From positions 1,798,001 through 1,862,000 of the forward strand of contig JAJQJQ010000009.1 in NCBI GenBank assembly GCA_028622995.1: a stretch of DNA of 64,000 bases, read 5' to 3'. Below are positions 36,658 to 49,900 of the stretch, piece after piece. Both the position numbers and the translations under genes were made by a program. The notes beneath the pieces were generated by a model, which was not told where the DNA came from, made no database searches, and worked only from the letters and a program-made list of their open reading frames with translations. The DNA is from Panagrolaimus kolymaensis (Eukaryota > Nematoda > Chromadorea > Rhabditida > Panagrolaimidae). The first letter of the stretch is position 1; each line of letters starts with the position of its first letter.

Positions 36658-37001
36658 ATAATTCTTGATGAGATAAAATAAAAGATCATAAAATTCAAAG
36701 ATACCAAAGCAACCAAATTAATGAAATGGAAATTTCTCTATATATTTTTTGATTGTTGTTTATTCAATCGTTTTCAAAGAAAGCTCTAATAGCTTTTTAC
36801 AATAAAAGGGGCCAATTTTTTTGTTGCTGCGCGTATTTAATATTTTTTTCATCAATACATTTTTGTAAAAATATTTACCTGCTTTAAATTTGCTTTTGTT
36901 TTGAGAAAAAACATTTCAATTGCAATTTTACAAATTTATTATTTTTAACCAATATTAGCATAAATTTGTCTACACATCATTTCCTAATTTATTATTGTAG
37001 C
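36658..37001 (+). repeat. Diverged repeat copy B (empty-site copy)
   Basis: About 340 bp matching the two halves of repeat copy A without the 735-bp insertion. It shares GATACCAAAGCAACCAAA-type, TTTGTTGCTGCG and ACCAATATTAGCATAAATTTG blocks. The family origin is unknown; it is probably an old non-autonomous element. Confidence 0.65.
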
Positions 37002-37966
37002 AAAAACATAGAAAAAAGAAGATTGGAAAGATAATTTCATAGTAAATGGAAGATTCTTAATTGGAAAATTATTAATAAAGTATGGAAGACGAAGAAGATT
37101 CATAATTGAGCAACAGAAAAAAAAAGAAGGAACATTTAATTTTTCATATTATTTAATATAAATATTGGAATACCAACAACAATGTTTCTGTAAAATAAAA
37201 ATGGGCAAAATTAATTACGGTGAATTTTAGACGGGAAGAATCAAAAACAATTGGATGGAATAATAAAAAAAATTATGGAAGAAAATAAAATGCACACTAA
37301 TTTTTGGGATTTATTTAAATTTTCTAGACATGGCTATTATTTATTGTGATTATTAAAAGTTAATTTTTTAAATAATTTTTGGAATCTTATAAAAAATGGA
37401 ATACAAAAATAAACAAAAAATTAGAATGACTTATTATTGTGTATTATGTGTGTCAAGGAAATTACAAGCATTATTAAATTTTTGGGGGAATATTAAAGAA
37501 AAATTTTAAAACCGGATTTTTTGGATTCAGTGTTTTTTTTGGTTGGTAGCTTTTAGGAAATAAAGCAAAAAAAGTTACAGAAAGATATATACAAATAAAA
37601 AAAGATTACATAATTAAACATAGAAGGAAGGGCTACTCGCAATCTTAAACTTTATTTTAATAAGGCCTCGAAATTTTTTCAGAATATATATTTTTAAACC
37701 GGAGTAAATTTGGTAATTGGAATTATAATATTATTTTTTTACAAAACAAAAAAGGGAATTTTTAATTATTTTCAGAAATTAAAAACAATTAAAAAAGGAA
37801 TGAAAATTTAAAAGAAAAGAAAAGAATTCATTATTATTTTTTTGGAAATTTTTTATGGAACTTTAAAATCTAAAAACTAATTTTAAGGCACAGACTTTAG
37901 GAATATTAAAAAGGCAGTGAACAAAGTAATAAAAATTAATAAAGTAGTAAATGCATTTTTAAAATT

Positions 37967-40900
37967 TTAAACAAAAGTATCCATTGGACGTTGAATATTA
38001 TTATTACTATTTGGATTATTATTATTTGATGGCCGATTTCCACCACATGTTCCGACGGAAGCCATTTGGCGATCAGCTAATGGAGATTGAAAATAATTAT
38101 CAAACCATTCAACACTCTGGAAAAAAAAAGTGAATATTTTAAGAAACAAAATCTTTTATATTTTTTCAAAGAACTAAACAGCTTTTTGCCGGTCTTACGA
38201 CAAAATAATTTTTTCATTGGCTCTTACAAGAAAAAAAAGATGATAAACTTACTGTATCAATCATGTCCCCGTTTAAAATATCATTAATTGCTTGCTCTTG
38301 ATGAGGCTCAATTTGCAATGTCGAATGACCAGGTGTTTCATATTCTATAATATTTCCTTGAACCTCATAATTTATATTTCCACCTTGTGATGATTGAATG
38401 CATTGTTGATAATCAGCTTGGACATAATGGCCTCCTCCATCTTGATTATTTTGATCTATTTGTTGCTGAACAACATAAGTTTCATACATTTGATTTCCAA
38501 CAATATTATTAGCAACCACTGAATTTTCACATTCTGCCGCTAAAAATGTTGCTAATTCCGCGGATGTATAACCAAGAATTTCTCTTCCACAATTTTCATC
38601 TTCATCGAGGTTTAGGCCATTATTAATGCATTCTTGATCATCTCGCAAAACATCCATCAAATCTTCAAAATCTTCGTCATTTTGTGGAAATTCAAAATGT
38701 TGATGAATATTATTATTATTTGTTGTGGCTTGAATATATTCATTTTGGCCATTTCCAATAATTTCCACTCTTTCAGGAGAATTATTATTTCTGGGTTTAC
38801 TGTAGCAATCCACGTGACACGAGGAAATATTTTCAGGCTGAATAAATATTGCTGTGGTACTGCAAATTTCTGTTTGCATGGGTTGTTGTTGTTGTTGGAG
38901 GATATAATCATGAGTGGTATATCCGCTAATTTGTGAAAAGGATTGTTGATGATCCATTTCCATTTGTTGATCATCAGCGATAGCAGAATTTGAACTTTCA
39001 TCACTGCTGTTTGCAACTAAATGGAAGCCATGAAGTTGAGGGACAAGTTCAGATGAAGCATCCATAATCGTCAAAATTTGGGGTGCTTGGCATTTTTCTT
39101 GAGCTGTAGAAGCAGACGATGTTGGGGTTCGAGTATCATTGATAACAGTTCGAAAGATTTCTTCCATATCCACAACTTTGCTACTTGGGTTGGTTGAAGC
39201 GTTAGTTAAACTTGCAGATTTTTCAATTAAATTTGTTTTAGCCCAAATTGATCGAGAGCCATTACTTTTACGTTTATTGCTTCGTGGATTTTGGGATTTG
39301 CTTCTGGCTACTGGAGCATCTTTGGATTGCTGTTTTTGAAGTAGACTTTCTCCAACAGTAGTAATAGTAGGAGCGGGTGAAGTTGCAGGAGAATCATCAA
39401 TCACTACAATTTGTGCTGGAGCAGCAGCTGCAGAAGATTTTCTACATCCTCGACAACCACCACTATTGTTGTTTTCGATACTTTGTTTTTGATTTTGATA
39501 AATATTGTTTTCGCTATTTTGAGATTTACTTGACATAACTGAAATCCTTCCTCTTCCACCTCCAGAATATTCTTGAGAATGATTATTGCTTCCGGGTTTA
39601 AGTTCATTATTTTGGCCCAAATTGCTGCCGCCGGAAGTGGTTGTTGTTGCTGATTTAGTAGTAGCACACGATCCTTGCTGTTTGGAACTTTGTGGGATAG
39701 CAGTTGCTTGTTGTTGTTGTAATTGATGATTTCTTTCCAATTGATATCGACGTAACAATTGAACTATCAATAATGCAGTTCGACCATCTTGTTTAATAAG
39801 TCGAACTATATCTTGAATCGCCTGCTCCACATGGACTTCCTCTTGAATTTTATGTTCGGATTGAAGTAAATTTTGATAATTCGATGTTTGAATTTGGCTA
39901 TTTTGTAATTGAGTTTTATTTTTAATATTTCTTTGTAAATGATGCATATTTATTTGTTTAATATCCAAATTATTTAATAATGTTTCAACTTTACCAATTT
40001 TTGATTGTGAAGAATCAGTATTTCGAAGTTGTTGTATCTTTTTTGCTGCACTAATTAATTTATGCTCTCGACGCAACTGCTCTTGAGCTTTTGCAAGTTC
40101 GGCTTGCAAATCATCTATTAATTTTTGTTGATGCCGAAGATTTTCTTCATGTTGGGAAAAGGTTTTAGCTGTCAATCTAAAAAAAGAAAAAAAAAGTAAA
40201 AATCAAATCAGAGAAAAGCCATCAAAAATAAAAACATTTGTTATTTTTTTAGTACTTTTTTTCTGCAAAAAAAAATGTAAAAAAACAAGCTTTCTGTCAC
40301 TTACAAAATGCTTGGATCAATGTCTTCTTCTGCTTCCGCATCGATATCGTCGACTGCTTCTTGATTTATAGAATTTTCGGGTGAAATAATTTGTTTTTCA
40401 GTAATAATGTCTTCAGATGATTGTTGTTGGAGAAACACTGAAGTTGGAATACTATGCCTTCGATGAGCCACAGCCGCCACCGTTTGTTCGACCGTGGATG
40501 AATTGGATTCAGATTTTTGTAAATTTGCATGTGATTTTGGAATATTATTTTTGTTGTTCATAGATCGATTTAAGTTTTGTGGTGTGGGGCAAAGAGTAAT
40601 ATTTTGATTTGTGGTCAAAACTGGAGCTGTTTGTGGACATTGTCGAGTAGACGAAGTAACAGACGATGATGGAATTTCAGAGGAAGAAACAATTTTAATA
40701 GTTTTTGATGATGATTGTGTAGCTGCAGCTATGCATCCAGCACAATTGGAAGCTATATTATTTCGGCATTCATTTAAAATTGGAGAAGAATTTGCCAAAG
40801 TAAACTGCAAATGAAAAAATAATTTGCGTATTAGAATTATTTTTTTTTTTAAAAGTTTTGGAATTTTTTGTTTGTTGCAGTTTTTTTATTATCTTTTATT

Positions 40901-43900
40901 TTTATTTTGTTTATTACTTTTAGTTTTAGTCTCATAAATGTAGGCGGTTAATTACGTTACGATCGCCATCGGCATCCCTCAAAAATATAAAAAAAGTACG
41001 TCAATGAAGCAGCAAAGATCCATTCGAAAAAAATTTCCTCTTTAAAAAAAGCAAATGTGCCTGACTGCTTTTTATCTTTCAAACAAAACAAAAAAAATTT
41101 TTTTTTGTTTGAAGCGTTTGTTTGTGTCAATTATTTTGCTTGCATTTATTAAAGGCAAAGCAAAAAAGCCCATCATCTTTTTGAATTAAAGTCATTAATC
41201 TTTGTCTCCGTGAAATGCGTCTTTGAGAAGAAATAAAGGTGAAAAGCAAAAATGATCAAAAAAAGTTTTTCTGGGATTTGTTTTATAACTATTATATAAT
41301 TTTTTCGTTTCTAGTTTGATTTGTTTTTAGCATCAAAGGCAGCGGCCGGAAGCAGACTTGTTTTTTTGCAAACGTTTTTGGAAAAGCAGTTGTCTTTGTT
41401 TTTTAGGTTTAGTTTTAATAAAAAAATTAAAGTTTGCTTCCGTCGAAAAAAGAAGCAATTAATTTCAAAGAAAAATTGTTATGTTTTTTACCTGTCCACC
41501 AGAACCCATTTGTGAAAAGCTAAATGTTGGTTCATTGATTTTAGTCGATTGCTGCTGCTCTGAAGTTGTTGATTGAATAACAACGGCTGCTTCAGTAATT
41601 GCATGATTTTTGCCAGGAGTTTTTTTACATTGAGCACAAAAGCATGGATTGGCAGCAATTGTTGGAGAAGATTTTGTTGTTGCAGTTGATGAGATCGTTT
41701 GAGGCATAGCTGCTACACCCACAACAGTGCCATTAGAATCCACGAGCTAAAAAACTTTTAAAAATTAAAAGCAATTCTAAAAATTTGGATTTTGTTTGTT
41801 ACCACCTGAACCAATTGTGGAGGTTTTGAATTAGGTGGAAGTTGAAGAACTAAAGGTTTTTGATTTTGGGTGTTTGTTTGAGGTTGATATTGTTGCAAAT
41901 AATCATTTATTACATCCTGAGCTGGCACTAATGGTTTTGAATTTGTTGAAGTCGTCGAATAAATAGTTTGATTATGGTTACATGAATTTTGACAAGTGCC
42001 TGCACTCGTCGAGGACCCATCATTGCTGCATTCAAGCATTGTCGTGGTAGAACCTCCTGAGACTGTAGTTGGTAAATTTGGCGATAAAGTAGCCAAAATA
42101 ATTTCTTCATATGGCTTTAATCTCTCTAATAATTGTGGCTTTGCACCCGAAACAGGCAATGAACGTTTTTTGCATTCGATTTTTAAATCTTGAACTTTAA
42201 AATCTGATAATTTACTTCGTGGCGCCGCGGCTGCCACTGCATCGATTAAAGATGATACTTGAATTAATGTAGCATCGCTAATATTATTATTATTTTGAAT
42301 TGTTGTTATTGTTGATGGTGAAACACTTGGAGAATAAATAGATGAAAATCGTGAATTACTATTATTCCCTTGATTATTTCCTGAGCATGAATGTGCTGAA
42401 GAAGATACGCTAAAGCTACTTCTTGATGAGTGGATGCTTTGAGTATCATTTGATTGCAAAGGGGTCGAACAATTACTTGTGGTACTGCTCATTGCTGGAG
42501 TAACTGCTGCATGATGGGTGTCAAGAGTAGCGTTTTTGAAATGATCCTGCAAAAAAATAAAATTTTCAAAAATATTAAAGTGGTGTCTCAAAACGAAAAT
42601 ATTTTTGTTTGTTTTTTTTTGCAGTAAAACAATCGAAATTTGGAAGTAAAAAAGTATTTTTTTTCAAAATGAAAAACATATTTTGCAATCTTTGTCTTTC
42701 CCTCCTAAAAATTGCTTACCTCTTGCCATTGAAGATAAAGTTGTTGTTGTTTGAGATTACTTTCATAATTGGTTTCTGGATGCATTCCATCATCTCCATT
42801 AATCTGGATGTCATCAGTTTCCATGGGTGAAATGCCATTATTTGAAGAAATCAAAGATTCATTTAAATTAGCCGAGGTTGAAGTTTCCAAATTGGCCACG
42901 ACTAATTCAGGCGTTGGACGTTTATTATTTCCATTTCCACAATTATTTGAAAGAGCTGTTTTTAATTTAATAATTTTTCCAGAATTTATTGCGCTATTAT
43001 TTTCATATGGAGTTCGATGAAGTTGGGTGGAAGACTTCTTTCGAACTTTAGCTTTAGGACCACAAGCGGCAGACAGAGATGCTGTGGAAGAAGAATATTG
43101 CTTTAAACTTTCTGATTCATCATGTCTTAGAGGAGCATGTGGAATTAATGTTGAGATCATTTCTGAAGTCGATGTTTCGTCACCTTCGTCTTCTGAGAGA
43201 GGTGGAGTGAAGGGAAATCGACCCTCTAAAAAATCAAAGATTATTATTTAGGTTTTGAAAGCCTAAAATTAATTATTTGATTACCTTGGATAGCTTGTTC
43301 TAGTTCCGCATCAACTTGAAGAATTTTACGATTAACAAGCTCAAGCGGTCCTGGACGCTTTCTTAGCTTGCTATTGAGATTATCCACAAGCTTGTTTCGC
43401 TTAAGCAATTGACCGCGTACTTGAATAAGCGGATCAACGCAAGCTTCTAAAAATAAATAAATATAGGAAAAAAGCAGCAAAAATTTAGTTAATTAAAAAA
43501 ATGGTACAAAAATCAAAAAGCAAAATCTTTAACATTCTCACAAAATTAAATGCTCACGATCCCAATTGGTTTACTATTGTTTTGGTCAACAGAAGAAAAG
43601 TTCTGTTTTATCCAAACAAATCAAATCAAATAAAAAAAGTATCTCTTCCTGAATAAAAAAAAGAAAAACAACGAAGAAAAAAAAGTTGTCGTCGGTGAAT
43701 TTGTGAAACAACTGTTGTTGGTTGCATTGCAAAAAAACTATAATAAAATAAGAGCGATATAGATAGAGATATAGACAGACAAACATCAGAACAATGGGTC
43801 GATCATAGATAAAAAAGAGCTATTTTATCATCCGTAAAAAGCTTTGAATAAAAAAAATATAAATAAAAATAAAAATATCCTTGCTTTTTTCTTTCTACTT

Positions 43901-46900
43901 TTGTTCTTTTTGTTGTAACCGAAAAAATTGCATAAATATACAAAAAAAAAATATGTGTATCAAATATTTTTTTAACATAAAAAGAAAGATAAAGATGAAA
44001 GAAAAAAATGCTTATTTATCCGTGAAGTTTTTTTTGAAAAAAAAAGTATCACCTTGCAAAGAAGTAAGCGGCGGAATTTTTTTTAACTAATGCCGACCAG
44101 AGCTGTCGGTGCACCGAAATTCTTCGATTCGATTTTCGGTGCACCGAATCGAAACTCAAAATTTTCGATTTTTCGATTCGATTCGGTGCACCGAAAATCG
44201 AAAGTTTCGATTCGATTTTTCGGTGCACCGAAAATCGACCGATTTTCGAGTCGATTTTGGTAATTTTTTGTTCGAAAATCGAATCGAAAATCGAAAAATA
44301 CGTTAAAAAATCGAAATTTTTCGATTCGGTTTTCGGTGCACCGAATCGAAATTGAAATTTTCGATTTTTTCGATTCGATTCGGTGCATCGAAAATCGAAG
44401 GTCTCGATTTTTTCGATTCGATTCGGTGCACCGAAAATCGAAAATCGAACCGAAATCGACTCGAAAATCGAATCGAAAAATCGAAAATCGACAGCTCTGA
44501 TGCCGACGACATAACTTCGTGATCTATATAATCCGGAAAAAAATGTTGAAACTGATTATTTTCAAGCAAATCACTTTTCAATAAATAAAAGAATTTCAAA
44601 GAAAAATTTGATCTTAAGAATTGGTTAAAAAACGCCTCTAGCTGAATGAGTGATTTGATTTGAATTTTATTTCAGACTACATATTTTTGCAATAAATTTG
44701 AAAAAAAAAATTTTTTTTAAGAAATGATAAAGGTTGATCTTAAGTCTATGGAATCAAAAAAAAAATGAGGTGATAAATGAATGGCATATTATAAATTTGC
44801 CTTTCACCAATCAAGCAAAAAAAAGTTTAAAAAATGAGGAAAAAAACGTGCCAGAAAATTCAAAAACTTTGAAAATCCAAAAAACCTCCAACCACATCCC
44901 AAAAAAAAATTGACAGGTTTATGTTACGTACGTACGTAAATCGTCGTTAGTTAGGTAGCAAACGTTTTTTTCCATTCTTTTTTTTTTTCCTTCAAAAAAG
45001 CCAAAAGCATTTATCAATCAGTTTAATCTTTTCTTTTTTTTGTTGAATGAAAAAAGAGGGAGGAAGAAAAAATAAAATGAAAACGTAAAGCATCAAAAAA
45101 AAGTTTTAGTTATCAATAGTGAAGAGAGAGATAAACAACTTAGGTAACAAAAAAACTAATAAATGAGAAAAGGAAACACTTGTCACTTTGAAAAGCTCAG
45201 AAAAAATAAATGGGAAGAAAAATGGGAGTAAAAATTCTTTTTTTTTCTTCTTCCTTTGTTGCTGCCACTTTTTTTTATATTTTAAAATAAAATAAAAAAA
45301 ACTTTTGTTGTTTTTTTGTTCTTTCGTTTAGGATTTTTCACAAATAATTTAAAGCTAAGAGACAGAGATAAAGAAGAAGACCCATGAAAAAATATAAGAA
45401 AAAACTTAACGATATGCTGAAACTTGCAAAAAGATGCGCAAGAAAAAAACTTAGTTAGAAAATGCTTTAGTTTTTTGTGTGTATGTGCAAAAAAATGATG
45501 GTCTGACGCAGCAGCTACTAGCAGCTTTATTATTGAAGAGGGGCGCCTTCCTTTCTTTGGAGTACTTCAAAAACATCAAGCTTGATGAGCATAGCTAAAT
45601 CGTCTTAGAAAAAAAAGAAAACTTAAATCATATAACTGCAGCTTCAAGCAAAAAAAAATAAAACAAAAAAGTTGTAAAAAAAGCATTTATTTAGTTTCAA
45701 AAAAAAGTTTATAAAAACTTTGGAATTTCAAAAATCTTATCTTACAATGAAAATTTGGCAAGCAAGAATGAGTAATTAAAAAGATATCAACCTATTTGAA
45801 AAAGATTGGTGAAGCAAGTGATCGAACAACAAAACAGATATTTGCACATTCGATTGTAAAAAAATAGTTGTGTTTTAGGTTAAAGGAACGAACAATGGAG
45901 TTAATAAAAAAGATATAAAAAAGAGGAAAAAAAAGGAAGGAGATGGACCTTTGAAAAAACAGTAATAAAAATAGCGGGAAAATTTTGCTTCAAAAAAGGT
46001 TGGTAGAAATCTATTAAAATACACAAGCGAAGAAGGCAAAATTTAACTGTAACTTTTTTTACTAAAATTGTAAGTATAGTAATTTGAGCTTAATGACTGA
46101 AATTTTATACATTGTCATAGATTAATTAATAATGAATAAAAGAGAACAACCCCTCTGCTTTGAAATAATTTAAAAAACAAGTGAAAATGATAACAATCTT
46201 AATCAAATTTTTTTTTTCGTTTAAAAATTGCACCTTCGGCTTCAAAGCTTTCAAAAAAATGTGCTTTATCTTGTTTCGCTACAAAAAAAAAACAAAAGCA
46301 AAAAAAAGAATCAGTTACAAAAAGGAAGTATCTTTTGAAGTTATTTCATTCAAGTTCCCGCTCTTTTATAAAAAAATTCTTCTATTACTTTCTCCGAACA
46401 AAAATTCTTGAAAAAAAAAAGAAAATACTTATGTTTTTAAACCCAAAATAACTTTTTTGTTTTTTTACAGCAAAAAAAACATAAAAAAAATCAAAAAATG
46501 ACATTTAACTAAACAGAAAGGCATTTTCGCTGGCTTACTCGTTGCCTGCCTGATTATGTTTTTCTATGCTTTGGAAAAGTACGAAAAAACTTTTCTCAAA
46601 AAATAAACTTCATAATCGCAAAAAACGACGACAACTCCGACGGCAGAAAGGAAAAAAAGCTTTAAAGCATATTTTAAAAAAAGAAAAAAAGTGAGTATAT
46701 GTATTCGACGGATAAAAACGAGATGCTTTATGCTTAAAAACAAAAAAAAAATAAAATCAAAAAAAATCAAATGCTTTTTATTTTTTTGTCTGTGCCGATA
46801 GGAAACGCATATGTTATGTCGTCGTCCATGCCATACTTTTATTATTTTTTTCTAGCTTTCACAAAACAACTGGAATGCCAATAACAAAAGTAAGAAAAAA

Positions 46901-49900
46901 AATCATTTGGCTTGAAAAGCAGAACAAAAAAAAGATCAAAAGAAAAAAAATTATTCAAGCTTCTTTGTCTTTAAAAAATGAGTTAAATAAAAATATGAAG
47001 AAAAAAAAGATGCTGTCATTTGTTTTTTTTTGTTTTGCCTTTGAGAAACAAAAAATAAGACAGAATGGGATTGATAATCATGATGGCAGGAAGCTGATAT
47101 TTTTTTCTTGATATTTACATTTTTCTCAAATGTTTTAGACAAGGAGGAAAAAAATAGAATAGAATAGAAAAAAAGTTTGTTCTTTTTTACACAAAGAAAA
47201 AAAAAATCAAAAGTGATGAGATCATGAAATTCATTCAATCAAAAAAATGTCAGTAAATAAATCTTGTTTTTATCCGTTTCCCTCGTGTATTATTTTCAAA
47301 AAAAATAAAATAAAAAAGTAAGAAGCTTTTAAAATTTATTAAGAAAAAGAAACTCACCGCTGAGTAAAATTCCTTGAGTTACAAGTGTTTCACGTGTTGG
47401 CCTTGATTCAATATGAGATCGAATATTTTCACGATGTTGGAATCGACGTAATTTTTCTTCTTCAGCTGAAAAATAAAAAAATGAGTTTGAAAAAAAATAT
47501 ATCGGGGAAATGTTTCAATTTAATGACCAAAAACAAAAACAAAAAAAGCAAAGAAGTAAAAATAAAAAAAGCGAAAGATCTAAGCCACATTTTTGTGTTT
47601 CAAAAGAGAAAAACTCGGGTCTTGACTTTGTTGAACTTAACCCCAAAGTTAATAACAATAAAAAAAAGAAGCAAAGCAAAGCCAAATAAAAAACTAATAA
47701 GAAAAATGCGACCCTTATTTAAAAAAAATTTTTGGCACTAAAAATGCTAGCTTGCTTGGTTGCTTGATTCTTTTGACTTTGCAAGCATCTCTCTCTCTTT
47801 CAAAAAGCAAAAATAAAAAAGAGTTACTACGTTTTTGCTTTTTTCCACATGGCAAAAATCCTTCCTTCGCCCTCGATTTTTAAAGAAAAAAGCAAGCGAT
47901 AAAAAAAATAGAAGAATGGACTAAAGAAAAAAGAAAAACATATTAAAAACAGCATTTATGGCCCGAGGAGAGAGGATCTGCTCTTTTTTTATTCAAACTT
48001 CGAACGAAAAAGAAAGAAAAAAAGAAATCATGAAATTTTTTTGTTTCAGTGGCAAAAAAAATGTGATAGCTTGCTTAATCAAAAAAGTGATCTACTTTTT
48101 TTTTTGAATCAAGACCCTTTATATAAAAGAAATAAAAAAATAAAAAACGGCGGTTGCGCGTTAAAATAAAAATAAAAAAAGATGAAGGGGCGAAAATATT
48201 TTGAAAATATAATTTAAAAAACAAAAAAACTACGCTAAAAAAATAAAAATGATAGATTCATAAATAGCTTCGAGCAACAAAAAAAAAACGGCGGCGGGAG
48301 ATATATTTATAAAATAAAAATAAAATAGTCATCATCCATGATAAAAAAAACTATTTTCTTTCTTATTTATTTTTTTTATTCTGGATGGATATGCTTCTTT
48401 TTTTTTATTCTTCAATTTTGCTTATTGTTTTTGACGTCAATGGAAATACGAGAATAGTTGCCACCCGCTCTCTCTCGACTGACTTGGAATAAAAATGAAA
48501 AAAAATGTTCTGATGATCTGAACAAACAGGTGCGTAGCTGCCTGCCGCTGCTTATTCAATAGAAAAAATAAATATGCATGCCGACGACGCAATAAAATTA
48601 TTAATCTTATCCGGTTCAAAAAAAAAATAAAAAGAAAAATAAAATGATTCAACTTTTTTTACTTATATTTTATATTTTTATTTTTAAATAAAAACAAAGA
48701 AAAAAACATGACAAATTTATTAAGAATTTTTATTTCTGGAAAAGCTCAAAAAGAAAAAAATGCTGCTCGATAAAAATAAAAGGCAGATCATCGCAGATTT
48801 TTTTATTTTAAAAAATGTGCTCTTTTTTTAAATGAATTAAATTTTTTGTTTTAGCAAAACGCCGCCGCCAACTGACCATGTGGCGTTTTTTAACTTCAAT
48901 TTTTTTAAGACTTCATCGGCAAAATATTTTTTAAAATTTATTTTTTTCAAATCAAAGGTGAAATGGTGAAAATAAAAAAATTGGTCTAATAACAGAAATA
49001 AAAATAAATTGGATTTTCGAAAATATTTTTTTTTGCAAAAATAAAATGATGCAGCAAAAAGCTTGAGCTTTCCTCCTTCTTCGAGCGATAAAAATCGGGC
49101 GATAACTTTTTTTTATTACTTCGAGAAATAGAGAAAATAATGGGAAGGTTTGTTTGAAAATCAATAAACTTAATTTGCTAGCATTGATTTTACGTTGCTC
49201 AATATTCAATATAATGGCATTTTAAAAACTATAATTTAATAAGCGTTTAAAATTTTAGGGTTTTTACTTGTATTTTAAGGCAGCTAGACTGACTAAATGA
49301 TTGTTGGTAGCGGATCTCAAAAGTATTTTAAAAATGTGTTTATTGTTTTGTTTTGCTAATCCGAAACAAAAAACATAAAAATATCGCTTTACTGAAAATA
49401 TTTTCTTAAACTTAACTTATTATGAGACTATATATCTTTGACGTTTTTTTCTCTTATTTTTTTCATGAGATCCGTGTAAAAACAATCCAAGTAATCGTAA
49501 CTTATTGCACTTTTAGCGATACTTTTTTTGAAACTAGACTAGGTATAGTAACAAAAAAGTTGAAGAAAAAAAAACAAAAGTTGATCTTCTCAAATTTGTT
49601 TGCCTCAGTGAAAGAAAAAAAATAGTGATAGATCTGGTCGTTTCCGGAAGAAGAAAATTACAAAGCTTTAAAGTGATTTGATTTTTTTCTCCTTTATTTG
49701 AGAGTGGAGTCGTAAACAACAAAATTTATTTTTCATGGGCATCAGTTGTTTCGTTTTTTTTTCTTTTTCCTCGTCAAAAAAAATTAACAATAGCAAAGAA
49801 AAAAGAGGGAGGAAAAGAATTTTTTTTTAAATAAATGATGATTGCCGCTTAAATGCCAAAAGCGCGCTTTTGTCTTTTTTTCATTGCGTAAATCTGTCGT

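Larger units (their letters stand above)
34967..37966. other. 3-kb intergenic region between Amt and MRTF genes
   Basis: Holds the Amt upstream DNA (to about 36 kb), a short tandem duplication (36241-about 36500), a GC-richer non-repetitive patch at 36530-36630, repeat copy B (36658-37001) and then AT-rich DNA running to the MRTF 3' end. No ORF of coding character was accepted. Confidence 0.4.

Noticed and set aside
36530..36660. GC-richer patch reading MFCFWWRTDRLYRGTKFP on the plus strand
   Set aside because: Too short, with no start context or domain; could be a decayed gene or element fragment but cannot be supported.
44083..44599. Overlapping frames with Arg-Ile-Glu and Phe-Asp repeats at 44.1-44.6 kb
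   Set aside because: They are translations of the palindromic repeats of the hAT MITE.
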